Below, piece after piece: positions 10,801 through 19,356 of a stretch of DNA of 64,000 nucleotides. Each line of letters starts with the position of its first letter. The stretch's first letter is position 1. The stretch comes from an uncultured Bacteroidota bacterium (lineage in GTDB: Bacteria > Bacteroidota > Bacteroidia > Flavobacteriales > Flavobacteriaceae): assembly GCA_902557655.1 (NCBI GenBank), contig CACEAZ010000001.1, positions 121,547-185,546 on the forward strand. Direction: 5' to 3'. The translations under genes and the position numbers were made by a program. The notes under the pieces were generated by a model. That model did no database searches. It was given only the letters and a program-made list of their open reading frames with translations, and was not told the DNA's origin.

Positions 10801-11111
10801 AACTTTAACCCGCCCTTATTTAAATACAGTTTATTTGGCGACTGATTAGAGCTAAAAAATACATCTTTTAATCCATCATTATTTATATCTGCTATACCTA
10901 CTCCTGATCCGTTGTAGAAATAATCATAATCAAATAGATTTTCTTTAGTTTCTAGATTAGGTATAACAGTATTAGAAAACTCAATTCCTGTTTCTTTGGA
11001 AGATAATTTTTTAAAAGGAATATTATAATTGTCATCAACGATCTCGAGATCAGAGCAATTTGAAAATAAAATGCCAACCAATATTATTTTTATAAAGAGT
11101 AATCGTCTCAT
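7812..11111 (-). CDS. VCBS/FG-GAP repeat lipoprotein with ASPIC/UnbV domain
   Basis: A 1099-residue outer-surface protein. The signal ends at a lipobox (GILFSNC, Cys 19). Many FG-GAP/VCBS blades follow, with Ca-binding loops such as DINNDGLKDVFF, DVNNDGWLDIYI and DFDKDGDLDCVV, predicting two beta-propellers. Between them, at about residues 520-590, lies an ASPIC/UnbV segment (RVRGYLSSVSDELLFGLG, VEWGSG). Flavobacteria often carry such proteins next to SusC/SusD pairs, and here it is directly downstream of one but separated by a terminator. Its ligand is unknown; binding of polymers at the cell surface is inference. A -7 box sits four bases upstream of the start codon. Confidence 0.88.
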   Translation of the reverse strand: MRRLLFIKIILVGILFSNCSDLEIVDDNYNIPFKKLSSKETGIEFSNTVIPNLETKENLFDYDYFYNGSGVGIADINNDGLKDVFFSSNQSPNKLYLNKGGLKFEDITKKSNINQNKGWSSGVTFADVNNDGWLDIYISQGGPFNLTKRKNTLLINNKDLTFTENASLYGLDDQGISTQSAFFDFDKDGDLDCVVMNENEFYGYDPLTFFKNFENKSLLRRNSSQLYEQVDGKFVNITEKAGLLSPTFGLGLCISDINNDGWQDIYIANDYYVKDAMYINNQDGTFSNKIKESTKQISFYGMGVDIEDINGDNLSDIFVLDMASSDHVRSKTLMASMNTSNFDLITNKLDQHYQYMFNSLQLNMGNNKYHNISHQLNIAKTDWSWAGLIFDYNLDGNEDIFVTNGYRKYGSDNDSRIKINQTRKEYNNTVPISMKKKLYDELPSEKLPNLLYKNEGNLTFREVGSKSSLMEPSFSNGAAYADLDNDGDPEIIINNIDENAFVYKNLSVENKLGNFLKIKTKGILSESFAKATIYFENTSRTKESKRVRGYLSSVSDELLFGLGKTSKIDSIRVEWGSGNIKTLYDIDVNTSVSVKEEESNDQLPTNTKTNYLFQKKDSGIKYSHTENYYNDFSTEILLPYKQSTLGPFISKGDVNNDGMIDIFIGGAYNQEPNLFINTRNGYVKKKLECFEKDANYEDMESIFVDIDNDNDLDLYVVSGGNEFNNRSNELIDRIYINDGKGNFEIDTQDDLKNYTISGKSVTSIDFDNDGDKDIIVGNRIQTKKYPIHEPSIIYENKSGKLYNNTYKIAPDFENFGIVNKVISTDFNNDGWEDFIAVGEWTNIGLFLNEKGTFRNINIENKLDDLYGLWYNIQETDVNNDGFKDYIVGNIGKNSKYKTSKEKPLKIFGNDFDGNGTHDLVLSYKYEGNYVPLRGKECSTQQMPFISEKLPTFEEFANASIEDIYGEEIIDSYERKVTSFESIILINKGSNEFIINKLPAMAQSIPLIASDVIDLNKDGYEDIIIGGNIYNTEVETPRLDNQFALALLSNKNDNYTVLGPKESGLYTKGNTKSIKIINKKKSQILIGNNNSDLEIFELKN

Positions 11112-11115
11112 TCTA

Positions 11116-11123
11116 CAAATTTA
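11116..11123 (-). promoter_or_regulatory. -7 promoter box adjacent to the VCBS gene start
   Basis: The minus strand reads TAAATTTG, an exact TAnnTTTG match, followed by only four bases before the ATG. Transcription would then begin at or next to the start codon (leaderless or nearly so). The terminator of the upstream operon sits just beyond it, so the VCBS gene needs its own promoter. Confidence 0.5.
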
Positions 11124-11133
11124 AGTAATTACC

Positions 11134-11170
11134 AAAAAAAAAAGCTTTACTGATGTAAAGCTTTTTTTTT
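11134..11170 (-). terminator. Intrinsic terminator of the susCD operon
   Basis: A perfect 10-base stem (AAAGCTTTAC, loop tgat, GTAAAGCTTT) is flanked by an A-run on one side and a T-run on the other. On the minus strand it ends in U residues just after the last gene of the SusC-SusD operon. The symmetric A/T flanks would let it act in both directions. Confidence 0.9.
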
Positions 11171-11190
11171 ATGTAAGTTTTAGTCTTAGA

Positions 11191-12153
11191 CTATTGTGCA
11201 CATAATGTGATTGGTTGTAAACCTACAGACATGTCTACGTGATTTCCGTAATTTGGAGAAGTCTCATCTCCGAATACTTCCGCCCACACAGCTTCTGGGT
11301 ATGCACCATTTGTATATAGTGACATTCCTTCTGGAGGGTTACCTGTTCCAAAGAACAGTAAGCTACCATCTGGAGCGTATACTACTACAAATACTTCATC
11401 TGGATAACTGTCTCCAGCCCAATTCCAACTTAACACTCCTGTTCCTTCTGGTACAGAGATAGTAGTATCTTCATAGTTTCCAGAGGTAACCAAAATGTTT
11501 TCACAATTGTCGTCTATACATACTTCAATACCAGTACTTTGCCATCCGTCACCATATCCGTCATACATTTGCACATAATAGTCACCTGGTTCAGGTGAGC
11601 ATGTTAATAATGCACTGTATTGGAAAGGTGAAGCAAAGAAACCACCAGTAACGCTACTACCAGCTGAAGATGGTCCAAATGCTCTACCGTCAGTTAATAC
11701 TACCTCAAATTGAATTACAAAAGAATCACCAGGTAACATTACGTCTGGACCTGTTGTAAGACCAGTAGCTTCAAGCACTTGTGCAGTTGTTACTCCTAAT
11801 TGTGCTCTTGGTAAACCGTGAGGTGTATCCGTTGTAAAATCAGATGCAGGCACAGAATATACATATGCAGCACTTTCTGGAGTAGTTCCATTATCAGGAG
11901 ATAAATCTCTGAAATATGTAGAAACTCTAACTTCAGAAAGTAAAGCTCCATCCGCTTCATCTTGATATTCCACAGTTACAAGAAATTCACTTGCAGGATC
12001 ACTAGAATTTAGAATTCCATTATCAAGCGAAATTGTTCTAAGTACTGCTCCAACTTCATTATCAAGAACTCCATCAATCACGTTTTCACTATCATGACAT
12101 GAGAAATTAACAACAAATAAAAGAGCAAATAATAATTTTAATATATTTTTCAT
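11191..12153 (-). CDS. Predicted surface lipoprotein of the SusCD operon
   Basis: A 320-residue protein with a short signal and likely lipidation at Cys 19 (FVVNFSC). The N-terminal half looks beta-rich (LDNSDPASEF-type strands without a known motif). The C-terminal half has YVQMYDGYGDGWQSTG and ICIDD-like segments; the DxYGDGW motif recurs in secreted Bacteroidota proteins. It is the last gene of the susC-susD operon, 14 bases after susD, and so probably helps bind or present the same substrate at the cell surface. I cannot assign it to a named family. Confidence 0.72.
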   Translation of the reverse strand: MKNILKLLFALLFVVNFSCHDSENVIDGVLDNEVGAVLRTISLDNGILNSSDPASEFLVTVEYQDEADGALLSEVRVSTYFRDLSPDNGTTPESAAYVYSVPASDFTTDTPHGLPRAQLGVTTAQVLEATGLTTGPDVMLPGDSFVIQFEVVLTDGRAFGPSSAGSSVTGGFFASPFQYSALLTCSPEPGDYYVQMYDGYGDGWQSTGIEVCIDDNCENILVTSGNYEDTTISVPEGTGVLSWNWAGDSYPDEVFVVVYAPDGSLLFFGTGNPPEGMSLYTNGAYPEAVWAEVFGDETSPNYGNHVDMSVGLQPITLCAQ

Positions 12154-12167
12154 TGTTTCTATTTTTA

Positions 12168-14114
12168 TTAGTTAGCAGGATTGTCATCCATATTAGTATC
12201 CCAGAAGACACGAGTTAAATTATCTTGTCTTTGAAGGATGTTTGGATTAGCACTGATTTCCCCACTAGGATATGTTCCAGTTCTTGGGAAAGGTCCTGAC
12301 TCATCATTATCCATAATACCTAATGCAAGGTGTCTTGGATGTGCAGTCCTTCTAATGAAGTTCCATGCATCATTTGCACCACCAAACATTGCAACAAAGT
12401 ATTGCTCTCCTAATACGTCAAGCTTGTCCTTATTTTCAGAAGGAGCTACAGCGTTGTACGCATTAGTTTCAGGAGCTGCTACAAATTCGGCAACTTTCAT
12501 ATCGATAAAGTCTGTAATTTCAGTTGCAGTTGCAAAATATGCAGAATCCGCATCAGGGTCAACAGATGAGAAAGAAGTAACTTTCGCAAATGAATGCTCC
12601 ATTGCTATACGCATGCTTTCTGCTGCACCCGCAGCATCTCCAGCTGCTAATTTAGTTTCAGCAACCATGAAGTGTACATAAGAAGATAAGTAGATTGGCC
12701 ATATTCCGGCACCACCACCACCATTTCCTTGCCATACACCACCTTTTGTTCCTTCGTTAAGACCGTCCATACCCTCAAGAACAGTATCTAAAGTACCATC
12801 CCAAGTAGCATAATTATCCCAGTTTCCGATGTCAGGCATGTTGTCGAAACTACCACCTGCAGGGTATACACCCGATGCAGTTCTTGTAAAGTTATCTGGA
12901 GGAGTTCCTTCGTTGTTACCATGTGTTCTACCCCAGTATCCTAGGAAGTTTGAACACCATCTACCAACCAACATCTGACCACCACCATAATCTATATTAC
13001 CGTCTTCCAATCCAAATAAGTGGACAGGTTCTGCTATATCAGAACAAGATAATGTCTCTACATTCACAGTACTACTTGCACTTAGACCAAAAGAAATTGG
13101 CCAGTTCCAAGGACCTGATTGAATGGCAAATACCATTTGAGATTGACCTGGAGTAGTTCTGTTTTGTCTGTAGAAGTAATATCTTCTTCTTGGATCATCA
13201 GTTGTTACGGCTCTTTGAGCAGCACCATCTTCCTCCACTCCAGCACCTGGGTAATCTAATGTAAGACCCATCCATTCATCTTGATCACCGTCCATCACAT
13301 CCATAAGCCATGCTGACTTGTAAATGTTAGCACCAGATGTTGTATAATCTGATTGGTACCAAGGGTGACGTGTATCAGGCTGTAATTCTTGATCTCCATA
13401 ATTGAATTGGAAATCAGCATCAGACGAACTAATGATTTCATTACTTGAAATAAAATCTAATATTACGTTTGGATCAGTTCCAACAGTTAAGTGATATCTG
13501 AATCTTAAGGTGTTAACTAATTTCATCCAATTAGAAACATCACCTCCGTAAAATAAATCATCTCCACCACCAGCAACAGATAAATATGATTCTGCGCTAT
13601 CAAGCATAGCCATTGCAGCGTCATAAACAGCTGCATCGTCATCTACACTTGGGTTTGGATATTCAGCAGGGTTATTTGCTTCAGACCATGGAATATCTCC
13701 AACTTGGTCTACAATTCCCATCATTATGTGTGCAGCCATTGCTTTTGAAATCCCAATGTGGAAAGCCAATAGGTTTTCCTCACCGTTTTGAGCTTCAATT
13801 GCAGCAAGATCAGGAAGTATACCAGAGTATAAAGATCCCCATGCTCCACTAGATGTTCCACTACCAAAGTTATTGTAATAGTCTCTACCAAACATATAAC
13901 TAATTCTTCCTAATGCGGCACCGTTTCCTTGCATGCCTTGCATTGCTCCAAGATAGTTAAGCTGAATAGTGTTTAAAAGCAGATCAGCACTAGCTAGATC
14001 TGGAGACAGTGCGTTCGGACTAACTAGATCTTCTAACTCAGTGGTTTCACATGAGTAGAACATAGATCCAGCCGCCAAGACTGTCATCATTAAATATTTA
14101 AATATTCTTTTCAT
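12168..14114 (-). CDS. SusD/RagB-like nutrient-binding lipoprotein
   Basis: A 648-residue outer-membrane lipoprotein with lipobox ending at Cys 22 (GSMFYSC). The LNTIQLNYLGAMQGMQGNG start and the helical middle with MLDSAESYL and WMKLVNTLRFRYHLTV fit the SusD-like family in which SusD forms a lid over the SusC barrel and captures ligand. The pattern looks closest to the SusD_2 (PF12771) branch. The gene lies between susC and a small lipoprotein with short spacers, so all three form one uptake system. No glycoside hydrolase or peptidase is encoded nearby, so the substrate cannot be read from context. Confidence 0.92.
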   Translation of the reverse strand: MKRIFKYLMMTVLAAGSMFYSCETTELEDLVSPNALSPDLASADLLLNTIQLNYLGAMQGMQGNGAALGRISYMFGRDYYNNFGSGTSSGAWGSLYSGILPDLAAIEAQNGEENLLAFHIGISKAMAAHIMMGIVDQVGDIPWSEANNPAEYPNPSVDDDAAVYDAAMAMLDSAESYLSVAGGGDDLFYGGDVSNWMKLVNTLRFRYHLTVGTDPNVILDFISSNEIISSSDADFQFNYGDQELQPDTRHPWYQSDYTTSGANIYKSAWLMDVMDGDQDEWMGLTLDYPGAGVEEDGAAQRAVTTDDPRRRYYFYRQNRTTPGQSQMVFAIQSGPWNWPISFGLSASSTVNVETLSCSDIAEPVHLFGLEDGNIDYGGGQMLVGRWCSNFLGYWGRTHGNNEGTPPDNFTRTASGVYPAGGSFDNMPDIGNWDNYATWDGTLDTVLEGMDGLNEGTKGGVWQGNGGGGAGIWPIYLSSYVHFMVAETKLAAGDAAGAAESMRIAMEHSFAKVTSFSSVDPDADSAYFATATEITDFIDMKVAEFVAAPETNAYNAVAPSENKDKLDVLGEQYFVAMFGGANDAWNFIRRTAHPRHLALGIMDNDESGPFPRTGTYPSGEISANPNILQRQDNLTRVFWDTNMDDNPAN

Positions 14115-14135
14115 AATTAATTAATTTAAATGTTA

Positions 14136-17100
14136 TTAAAATGATGCTTTAATACTAAGTCCATACCTTTTTGAACTAGGTCCGTTAAGGTAATCAAAAC
14201 CTCTACCGTTACCAATACCTACACCGGCAACATTAGGATCAAAGTTTGTCGCATCAGGAACATTATAGGCATCATACCATAAGTTGAATCCTGTAGCAGT
14301 TAAAGATAGTGCTCCAAAAGGAGTTTTATCTAAGAACTTTTGCGGGAATGAATAAGAGAATGATACCTCTTGTAGTCTTATAACTGAACCATCATAAATT
14401 GATAATTCTTTAGGACCGAATAATACATTTTCAAAGTAATAATCTGAGTTATTAATTTGTATGTTATTAGGAGATCCATCTGCTAATACACCAGGAAGAA
14501 TGAAAGTATTCTTTCTATCTTCAACAATTCCACCACGACCAAGTAGTGTCGCAACAGTTGATGCTGCAATATCACCACCAGCAGTATGGCTTAATTGCCA
14601 TCCTAGTGTCCAGTTTTTGTATTTAACAGTGTTTATAAAGTTCATTACATAATCAGGCTCAGGGTTACCAATTACAGGTGTAATTGTTCTTGAACCTTCA
14701 GTTCCAAGTGGAACTTCATTTCCGTTAGCATCAATAGCCATAACTTCTTCAATACCATACCATCCGTTTGGCTTGACTACATATTGACCATCATCATTTC
14801 TTTCAATTCTTGTTCCAACGATCACACCAAGAGGGTAACCTTCAATTGCGGCATTAGCACCTAATACAGCAGAACCAGAACCAGCAAAAAGAATTTGATC
14901 ATCAAGTTGCTCGGTTACAATCATTTCACTTTTAGTAAAGTTAACCCTAGCATTCCAGCTAAGACCGTCAACGTTTACCGGAAGAATTTCAAACATTTCT
15001 AAATCAACATCTACCTCGATACCGTCACCTTCAATTTGACCAATATTGTCTTGTGTTGAAGTATAACCAGTAGAAGTAGGAAGTGGTTTAAATACAATTA
15101 AATCCTTACTAGTTCTATCAAAGTAAGAAGCATTAATTCCAATTCTATTTTTCCAAACTCTCGCATCTACACCAAATTCTACTTCACTTAGAAGTTCAGG
15201 CTTAAGATCAGGGTTTGCTTGGAAGTTACTTACAGAGTTTGTAATAATACCACCGTTCAATCCACCGTTAACATTTGTACTTTGACCTACAGTGTTTACA
15301 GTTGGGTATCCACCAGGGAAACCAGCAGATGAACCGTAACTAGCTCTTACTTTTAAATAAGATAAGTTTTCTGATTTGATGTTTTCATCCATAGACGTAG
15401 GCAAGAAAGATACACTTGCACTAGGGTAGAACATACTGTTGTTCTCAGAAGGTAGGTTAGAAACCCAATCGTTTCTTGCTTGAAGAGTTACAAATAAATA
15501 ATCTTTGTAATCTAAATCAGCACTACCAAATACACCCAATTCATTCTTAGCACCGTGGTAAGATATAGGAGTTTGGTTCTCGTAGTTAAAGTGTTGAATA
15601 ACACCATAAACAATTTGACCATTACTTGAAGTACCTTCACGATCGTAAGTGTTTCTATTAGATGTTGCACCAACATTAAATGTTAATCCAATATCATCAG
15701 ATAAATCATAACTACCATTTAAACTAAGGTAGTGGTTGTGAATCTGAACATTGTTATCCCATGTTCTAAGGTATCCAAAGATAGCCTCACTAAATTCAAC
15801 ACCACCCTTGTTAGAATAGTCTTTATTTCTTTCGTTATACCAGTCTAATCCGTAACGATATGTAATTGATAAGTTATCGTTTAATTCATATGATAAACTT
15901 GCAGTAGAATTTACTCTATTAACTACTTGTCCACCTTGTGAGTTTGCTACTGACCATAACGGGTTGATAATATCGTTACCATTTCTGTAGTAAATACTAC
16001 CACCAGTTTCTGGAAGTGTATATGGTAATCCCATTAAGTCAACATTTCTTGGTGTAAAGAATACATTACCAAAAGTTGACCATCCTAAAGTACCGTTACC
16101 TCTTGATGCAGCAACAGGAGGTGAAACAAATGAAGTATTACTGTAGTTCATAGAACCTTGAACAGTAATTTTGTTTGACAACTCTGCACGACCACCAATA
16201 GATAAATTACTTCTTTGTAATCCGTTTCCAGGTGTAAACCCTTCTTCGTCTAATTTACCATAGTTTACATTATAAGATATTTTACCATCGTCTGAAGCAC
16301 CTCTAATATTTAAGTTCGTGTTTGAAACACTACCACTTCTAAAGAAGTTCTCAACACTTCGGTAAGGTTTGAAATCATATCTTTCACCAGTATACTGAGC
16401 GTTTAACACGTTATTACCACCTAAAAATGCATTAAGGAAAGCTGAAGATCCGTATGGATGTTCCACAGTTCCGTTAGCGTCGATAATTTCAGCAGGATCA
16501 TTTAAATAACCATCAACACCATCTGGTGCGAATGCAGGTCCCCAGTTACTGAAGAACCAACCAAATGACTGGTTAAATCCACCACCATACTTGTCTTGAT
16601 AATCAGGCATAGAAGCCATTTCATTTACAAAGTATGATTGATTAACTGTAATTTCAGTTTTCTTTGGCCCTTTACTTTGAAGAGAACCAGATTTTGTTGT
16701 AATTACAATTACACCATTCTTACCAGCAGTACCATATAATGTTGCTGCTGCTAAACCTTTAAGTACGTTTACACTTGCAATGTTGTTAGGGTCTAAATCC
16801 AAGAATCTACTTGAACCTAAGTTACCACCTAAGAAACCACCTTGAGCATTTGTTTCTGTACTGTAAGGAACACCATCAACAACAAAAAGCGCTTGGTTAC
16901 TACCATTAATAGAAGTGTAACCTCTAATAACAACGTTTGTTGCAGATCCTGAAGTACCAGATTGGCTAGTGATGTTAACACCAGATGCCTTTCCAGAAAG
17001 TACTCTGGCAACATCCCCTTCAGTTCTTTGTTCCATTTCTTCACCAGCAACCTCACTCACAGCATAACCAAGAGCTTTTTTCTGTCTTGTAATACCCTGT

Positions 17101-17426
17101 GCAGTTACGACTACTGCTTCTAATTGCGCTACGTCTTCAGAAAGTGTAACATTAATTGTGTCGGAACCACCAACTGTTTTTGAAACAGATGTGTAACCAA
17201 CATAACTAAATGTCAAGCTTCCTCCTTCGTCAACCATGATGCTGTAATTACCATCAAAGTCAGACTGAGTACCTGAAGATGTGCCTTGCACAATAATATT
17301 TACTCCGGCTATCGGCATTCCTGAATCGTCAGAAACAGTTCCCGAAACCGCTTTGTCTTGTGCAAAAGTAATCTGCACAACAAACGCTAATACAAGCGTC
17401 AAAATTCCACTAAACTTTGTTTTCAT
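14136..17426 (-). CDS. SusC/RagA-family TonB-dependent transporter
   Basis: A 1096-residue outer-membrane porin. A signal peptide (about 1-22) is followed by a carboxypeptidase-D regulatory-like domain (GTVSDDSGMPIAGVNIIVQG, SDFDGNYSI), a plug domain (GVNITSQSGTSGSATNVVIRG, ALFVVDGVPY, LYGTAGKNGVIVITTK) and a long 22-strand type barrel ending in a C-terminal Phe (SIKASF). It imports large nutrients together with the SusD partner, powered by TonB. It is the first gene of a three-gene operon. Codons here seem richer in G and C than in the neighbouring genes, consistent with strong expression. Confidence 0.97.
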   Translation of the reverse strand: MKTKFSGILTLVLAFVVQITFAQDKAVSGTVSDDSGMPIAGVNIIVQGTSSGTQSDFDGNYSIMVDEGGSLTFSYVGYTSVSKTVGGSDTINVTLSEDVAQLEAVVVTAQGITRQKKALGYAVSEVAGEEMEQRTEGDVARVLSGKASGVNITSQSGTSGSATNVVIRGYTSINGSNQALFVVDGVPYSTETNAQGGFLGGNLGSSRFLDLDPNNIASVNVLKGLAAATLYGTAGKNGVIVITTKSGSLQSKGPKKTEITVNQSYFVNEMASMPDYQDKYGGGFNQSFGWFFSNWGPAFAPDGVDGYLNDPAEIIDANGTVEHPYGSSAFLNAFLGGNNVLNAQYTGERYDFKPYRSVENFFRSGSVSNTNLNIRGASDDGKISYNVNYGKLDEEGFTPGNGLQRSNLSIGGRAELSNKITVQGSMNYSNTSFVSPPVAASRGNGTLGWSTFGNVFFTPRNVDLMGLPYTLPETGGSIYYRNGNDIINPLWSVANSQGGQVVNRVNSTASLSYELNDNLSITYRYGLDWYNERNKDYSNKGGVEFSEAIFGYLRTWDNNVQIHNHYLSLNGSYDLSDDIGLTFNVGATSNRNTYDREGTSSNGQIVYGVIQHFNYENQTPISYHGAKNELGVFGSADLDYKDYLFVTLQARNDWVSNLPSENNSMFYPSASVSFLPTSMDENIKSENLSYLKVRASYGSSAGFPGGYPTVNTVGQSTNVNGGLNGGIITNSVSNFQANPDLKPELLSEVEFGVDARVWKNRIGINASYFDRTSKDLIVFKPLPTSTGYTSTQDNIGQIEGDGIEVDVDLEMFEILPVNVDGLSWNARVNFTKSEMIVTEQLDDQILFAGSGSAVLGANAAIEGYPLGVIVGTRIERNDDGQYVVKPNGWYGIEEVMAIDANGNEVPLGTEGSRTITPVIGNPEPDYVMNFINTVKYKNWTLGWQLSHTAGGDIAASTVATLLGRGGIVEDRKNTFILPGVLADGSPNNIQINNSDYYFENVLFGPKELSIYDGSVIRLQEVSFSYSFPQKFLDKTPFGALSLTATGFNLWYDAYNVPDATNFDPNVAGVGIGNGRGFDYLNGPSSKRYGLSIKASF

Positions 17427-17454
17427 TTTAATTATATTTGAATTAGTCCAAAGA

Positions 17455-17485
17455 CAAAAATCATAAATTAATGTTAATAAAACAA
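17455..17485 (-). promoter_or_regulatory. Probable susC promoter
   Basis: On the minus strand a TTG (complement of 17483-17485) is followed after 20 bases by GATTTTTG (complement of 17455-17462), a one-mismatch version of TAnnTTTG. Spacing suits a Bacteroidota -33/-7 promoter and leaves a short leader before susC. Confidence 0.4.
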
Positions 17486-17535
17486 CAATTAATTATGATT
17501 TTTTAAGATTTTTTTAAGATTTACTCTGTTGGTAA

Positions 17536-19188
17536 TCAGAAAAAAGTAACAAAACTCACACTTAATTTGGCGTTTTTAAGGGTGAAACTATTTCCCCATG
17601 TGTTTCCTTTTGCATAATTTACAGAGATAAGTCCGTTCTTTGTTCGAGAAGAAAATCCAAATCCTCCTGAGTAAATGAATTCGTCTATTGAAAGTATTTT
17701 ATTTTGGTAATTTGCAACGTCAAAAAGAGTATATATATATATGGTGTCATTTAAATAAAAATTAACACTTGTATTTAGTAATTTATAATCGTTCGTAAAT
17801 ATGCTGTTTTGATCGAAACCTCTAATTGACTCTATTCCTCCGAATCTTAATAGTTCATTTGTTACAAGATTTTTTGAATCTAATTTTTCACTTAAAAACC
17901 TCGAGTTAATTTTTAACTTTTCTGAAATTTCAAATTTTTTCGTCATTTCAATTTTAAACTTTCCAACCTTTTTTTTCTCATCCATCTGATTTTTTTCACC
18001 AATGCCTGCTTTTAAAAAAAATCTTAAGTTGTAAAATTCAAAGGAATCATCAGGATCGATTAATTCATAACTAATAAACAGATTTAATATATTTTTTTTA
18101 AATTCTTCAACATTTTGAAAAGGTATTTCATTTACCGACTCGGTTTTTTCATAACCTAATCCGCCTCTAAATTGCTTTTTCAATAACTCTAGATCAACAA
18201 AAAAGTCCCTTGAATTATAAATCGAGTCTTTTTGAATAAGTTTTAAGCCTGTATTTAAGCTCAAAGGCGAATTAAATATGAAAGGCATTCTTACTTGTGA
18301 ATTTAAAAATCTATCCTGACTGTCCTCAGATAAAAAATCTATTTTTATTTCTTCCCCCTGATTGAAGGTGTTGATCAAATTTATCTTTGCATAACCCTGT
18401 ATTTCTAATTTTCCGTTTTCCTCGTTTGTGTTAAAGCCAATAAATCCATCAAATGTATTTTTTTTAACCTTTTTTAAGTATAAAAAAACCTCTGTTGAAT
18501 CATCAGTAAATAGGATTTCAGGATCTTTGATGCTTCTAGCAAAATTTGTTCTGTTAATTAAGCTCATTTGATTTCTAATTTCGTCAATTTTCACCTCAGA
18601 TCCAGACTTTAATCCCAATAGGTTTTTAATGAATTTTTTTGGAAAATTTTCATAACCCTTAACTACTACTTTTGTAATCTCTCTTTTTGACCCTAAATCA
18701 ATCAACAATTCTGATTTTAGCGTAAGTGAGTCAACTTTTCTTACCTTATCCAGTTTTAAACTTGCAAACGGATAACCTTTATTTGAAAAATATTTAACAG
18801 AGGAATCAATTAACTCCTGAAGCTTTTCAAAGCTTATCAATCCGTTTTTACTATTCTTTTTATAAATTAATTGAACACCATCTTCAAGATTTTCAATGTT
18901 TGTGATTTCAACATGTTTTAACTTTAACCCTGTATTTAGCTCAATTCTGTAATTTAATGAGTCGATTTGAACAAATCTATTTACAGATGCATCGATATAT
19001 CCTTTTTCTTTCAAGGAATTTATACTGTCGTCTACACCCAAAATCAAATTTTTATATGATTTATATTCTAATTTTTTCCGAGACTCTCCATCTTTTGTGA
19101 AATCAAGTGAAAAATTTTGAGAATTGACATTATTTATATAAAAAAATACCAAAGTGATAAAAATGATAATTTTCTTCATAAAAACCAT
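17536..19188 (-). CDS. POTRA-containing Omp85/BamA-like outer-membrane protein
   Basis: A 550-residue protein with an N-terminal signal (MKKIIIFITLVFFY). Residues about 75-250 form POTRA-like repeats, with ITKVVVKGYENFPKKFIKNLLGLKSGSEV the clearest. A beta-barrel of Omp85 character ends in Phe (VSFVTFF). The strand with RFGGIESIRGFDQNS matches the loop region carrying the conserved RGF motif of the family. It is shorter than BamA (about 800), so it is more likely a TamA- or FhaC-like relative than the core BamA. The start could be the fourth Met-codon position (codon ending 19179), which gives a cleaner signal peptide. Confidence 0.8.
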   Translation of the reverse strand: MVFMKKIIIFITLVFFYINNVNSQNFSLDFTKDGESRKKLEYKSYKNLILGVDDSINSLKEKGYIDASVNRFVQIDSLNYRIELNTGLKLKHVEITNIENLEDGVQLIYKKNSKNGLISFEKLQELIDSSVKYFSNKGYPFASLKLDKVRKVDSLTLKSELLIDLGSKREITKVVVKGYENFPKKFIKNLLGLKSGSEVKIDEIRNQMSLINRTNFARSIKDPEILFTDDSTEVFLYLKKVKKNTFDGFIGFNTNEENGKLEIQGYAKINLINTFNQGEEIKIDFLSEDSQDRFLNSQVRMPFIFNSPLSLNTGLKLIQKDSIYNSRDFFVDLELLKKQFRGGLGYEKTESVNEIPFQNVEEFKKNILNLFISYELIDPDDSFEFYNLRFFLKAGIGEKNQMDEKKKVGKFKIEMTKKFEISEKLKINSRFLSEKLDSKNLVTNELLRFGGIESIRGFDQNSIFTNDYKLLNTSVNFYLNDTIYIYTLFDVANYQNKILSIDEFIYSGGFGFSSRTKNGLISVNYAKGNTWGNSFTLKNAKLSVSFVTFF

Positions 19189-19281
19189 AAAATAATTTAC
19201 ACTGTAATGAACGTTAAATAATTGATTTTAATATGTTTAAAAAAAATTTTTTCAAAAAGTGTGAAAATTTAAGATATAACA

Positions 19282-19312
19282 TTTGAATAATTGATTTAAA
19301 TTTCTAACTTTG
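19282..19312 (+). promoter_or_regulatory. Promoter of the ribosomal superoperon
   Basis: TTTG at 19282-19285, a 19-base spacer, then TAACTTTG at 19305-19312. Both elements match the Bacteroidota -33/-7 consensus and lie about 45 bases before rpsL, the first gene of the str operon. Confidence 0.75.
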
Positions 19313-19316
19313 CGCG

Positions 19317-19333
19317 CCTCTTAAGAAGAGAGG
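19317..19333 (+). promoter_or_regulatory. Short hairpin at the predicted 5' end of the rpsL mRNA
   Basis: CCTCTT (19317-19322), loop AAG, then AAGAGAGG pair to five or six base pairs with one bulge. It begins just where transcription from the TAACTTTG box should start. It may protect the 5' end or serve control of the str genes; this is inference. Confidence 0.35.
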
Positions 19334-19356
19334 TTAATAAAAATATATTTTACAAT

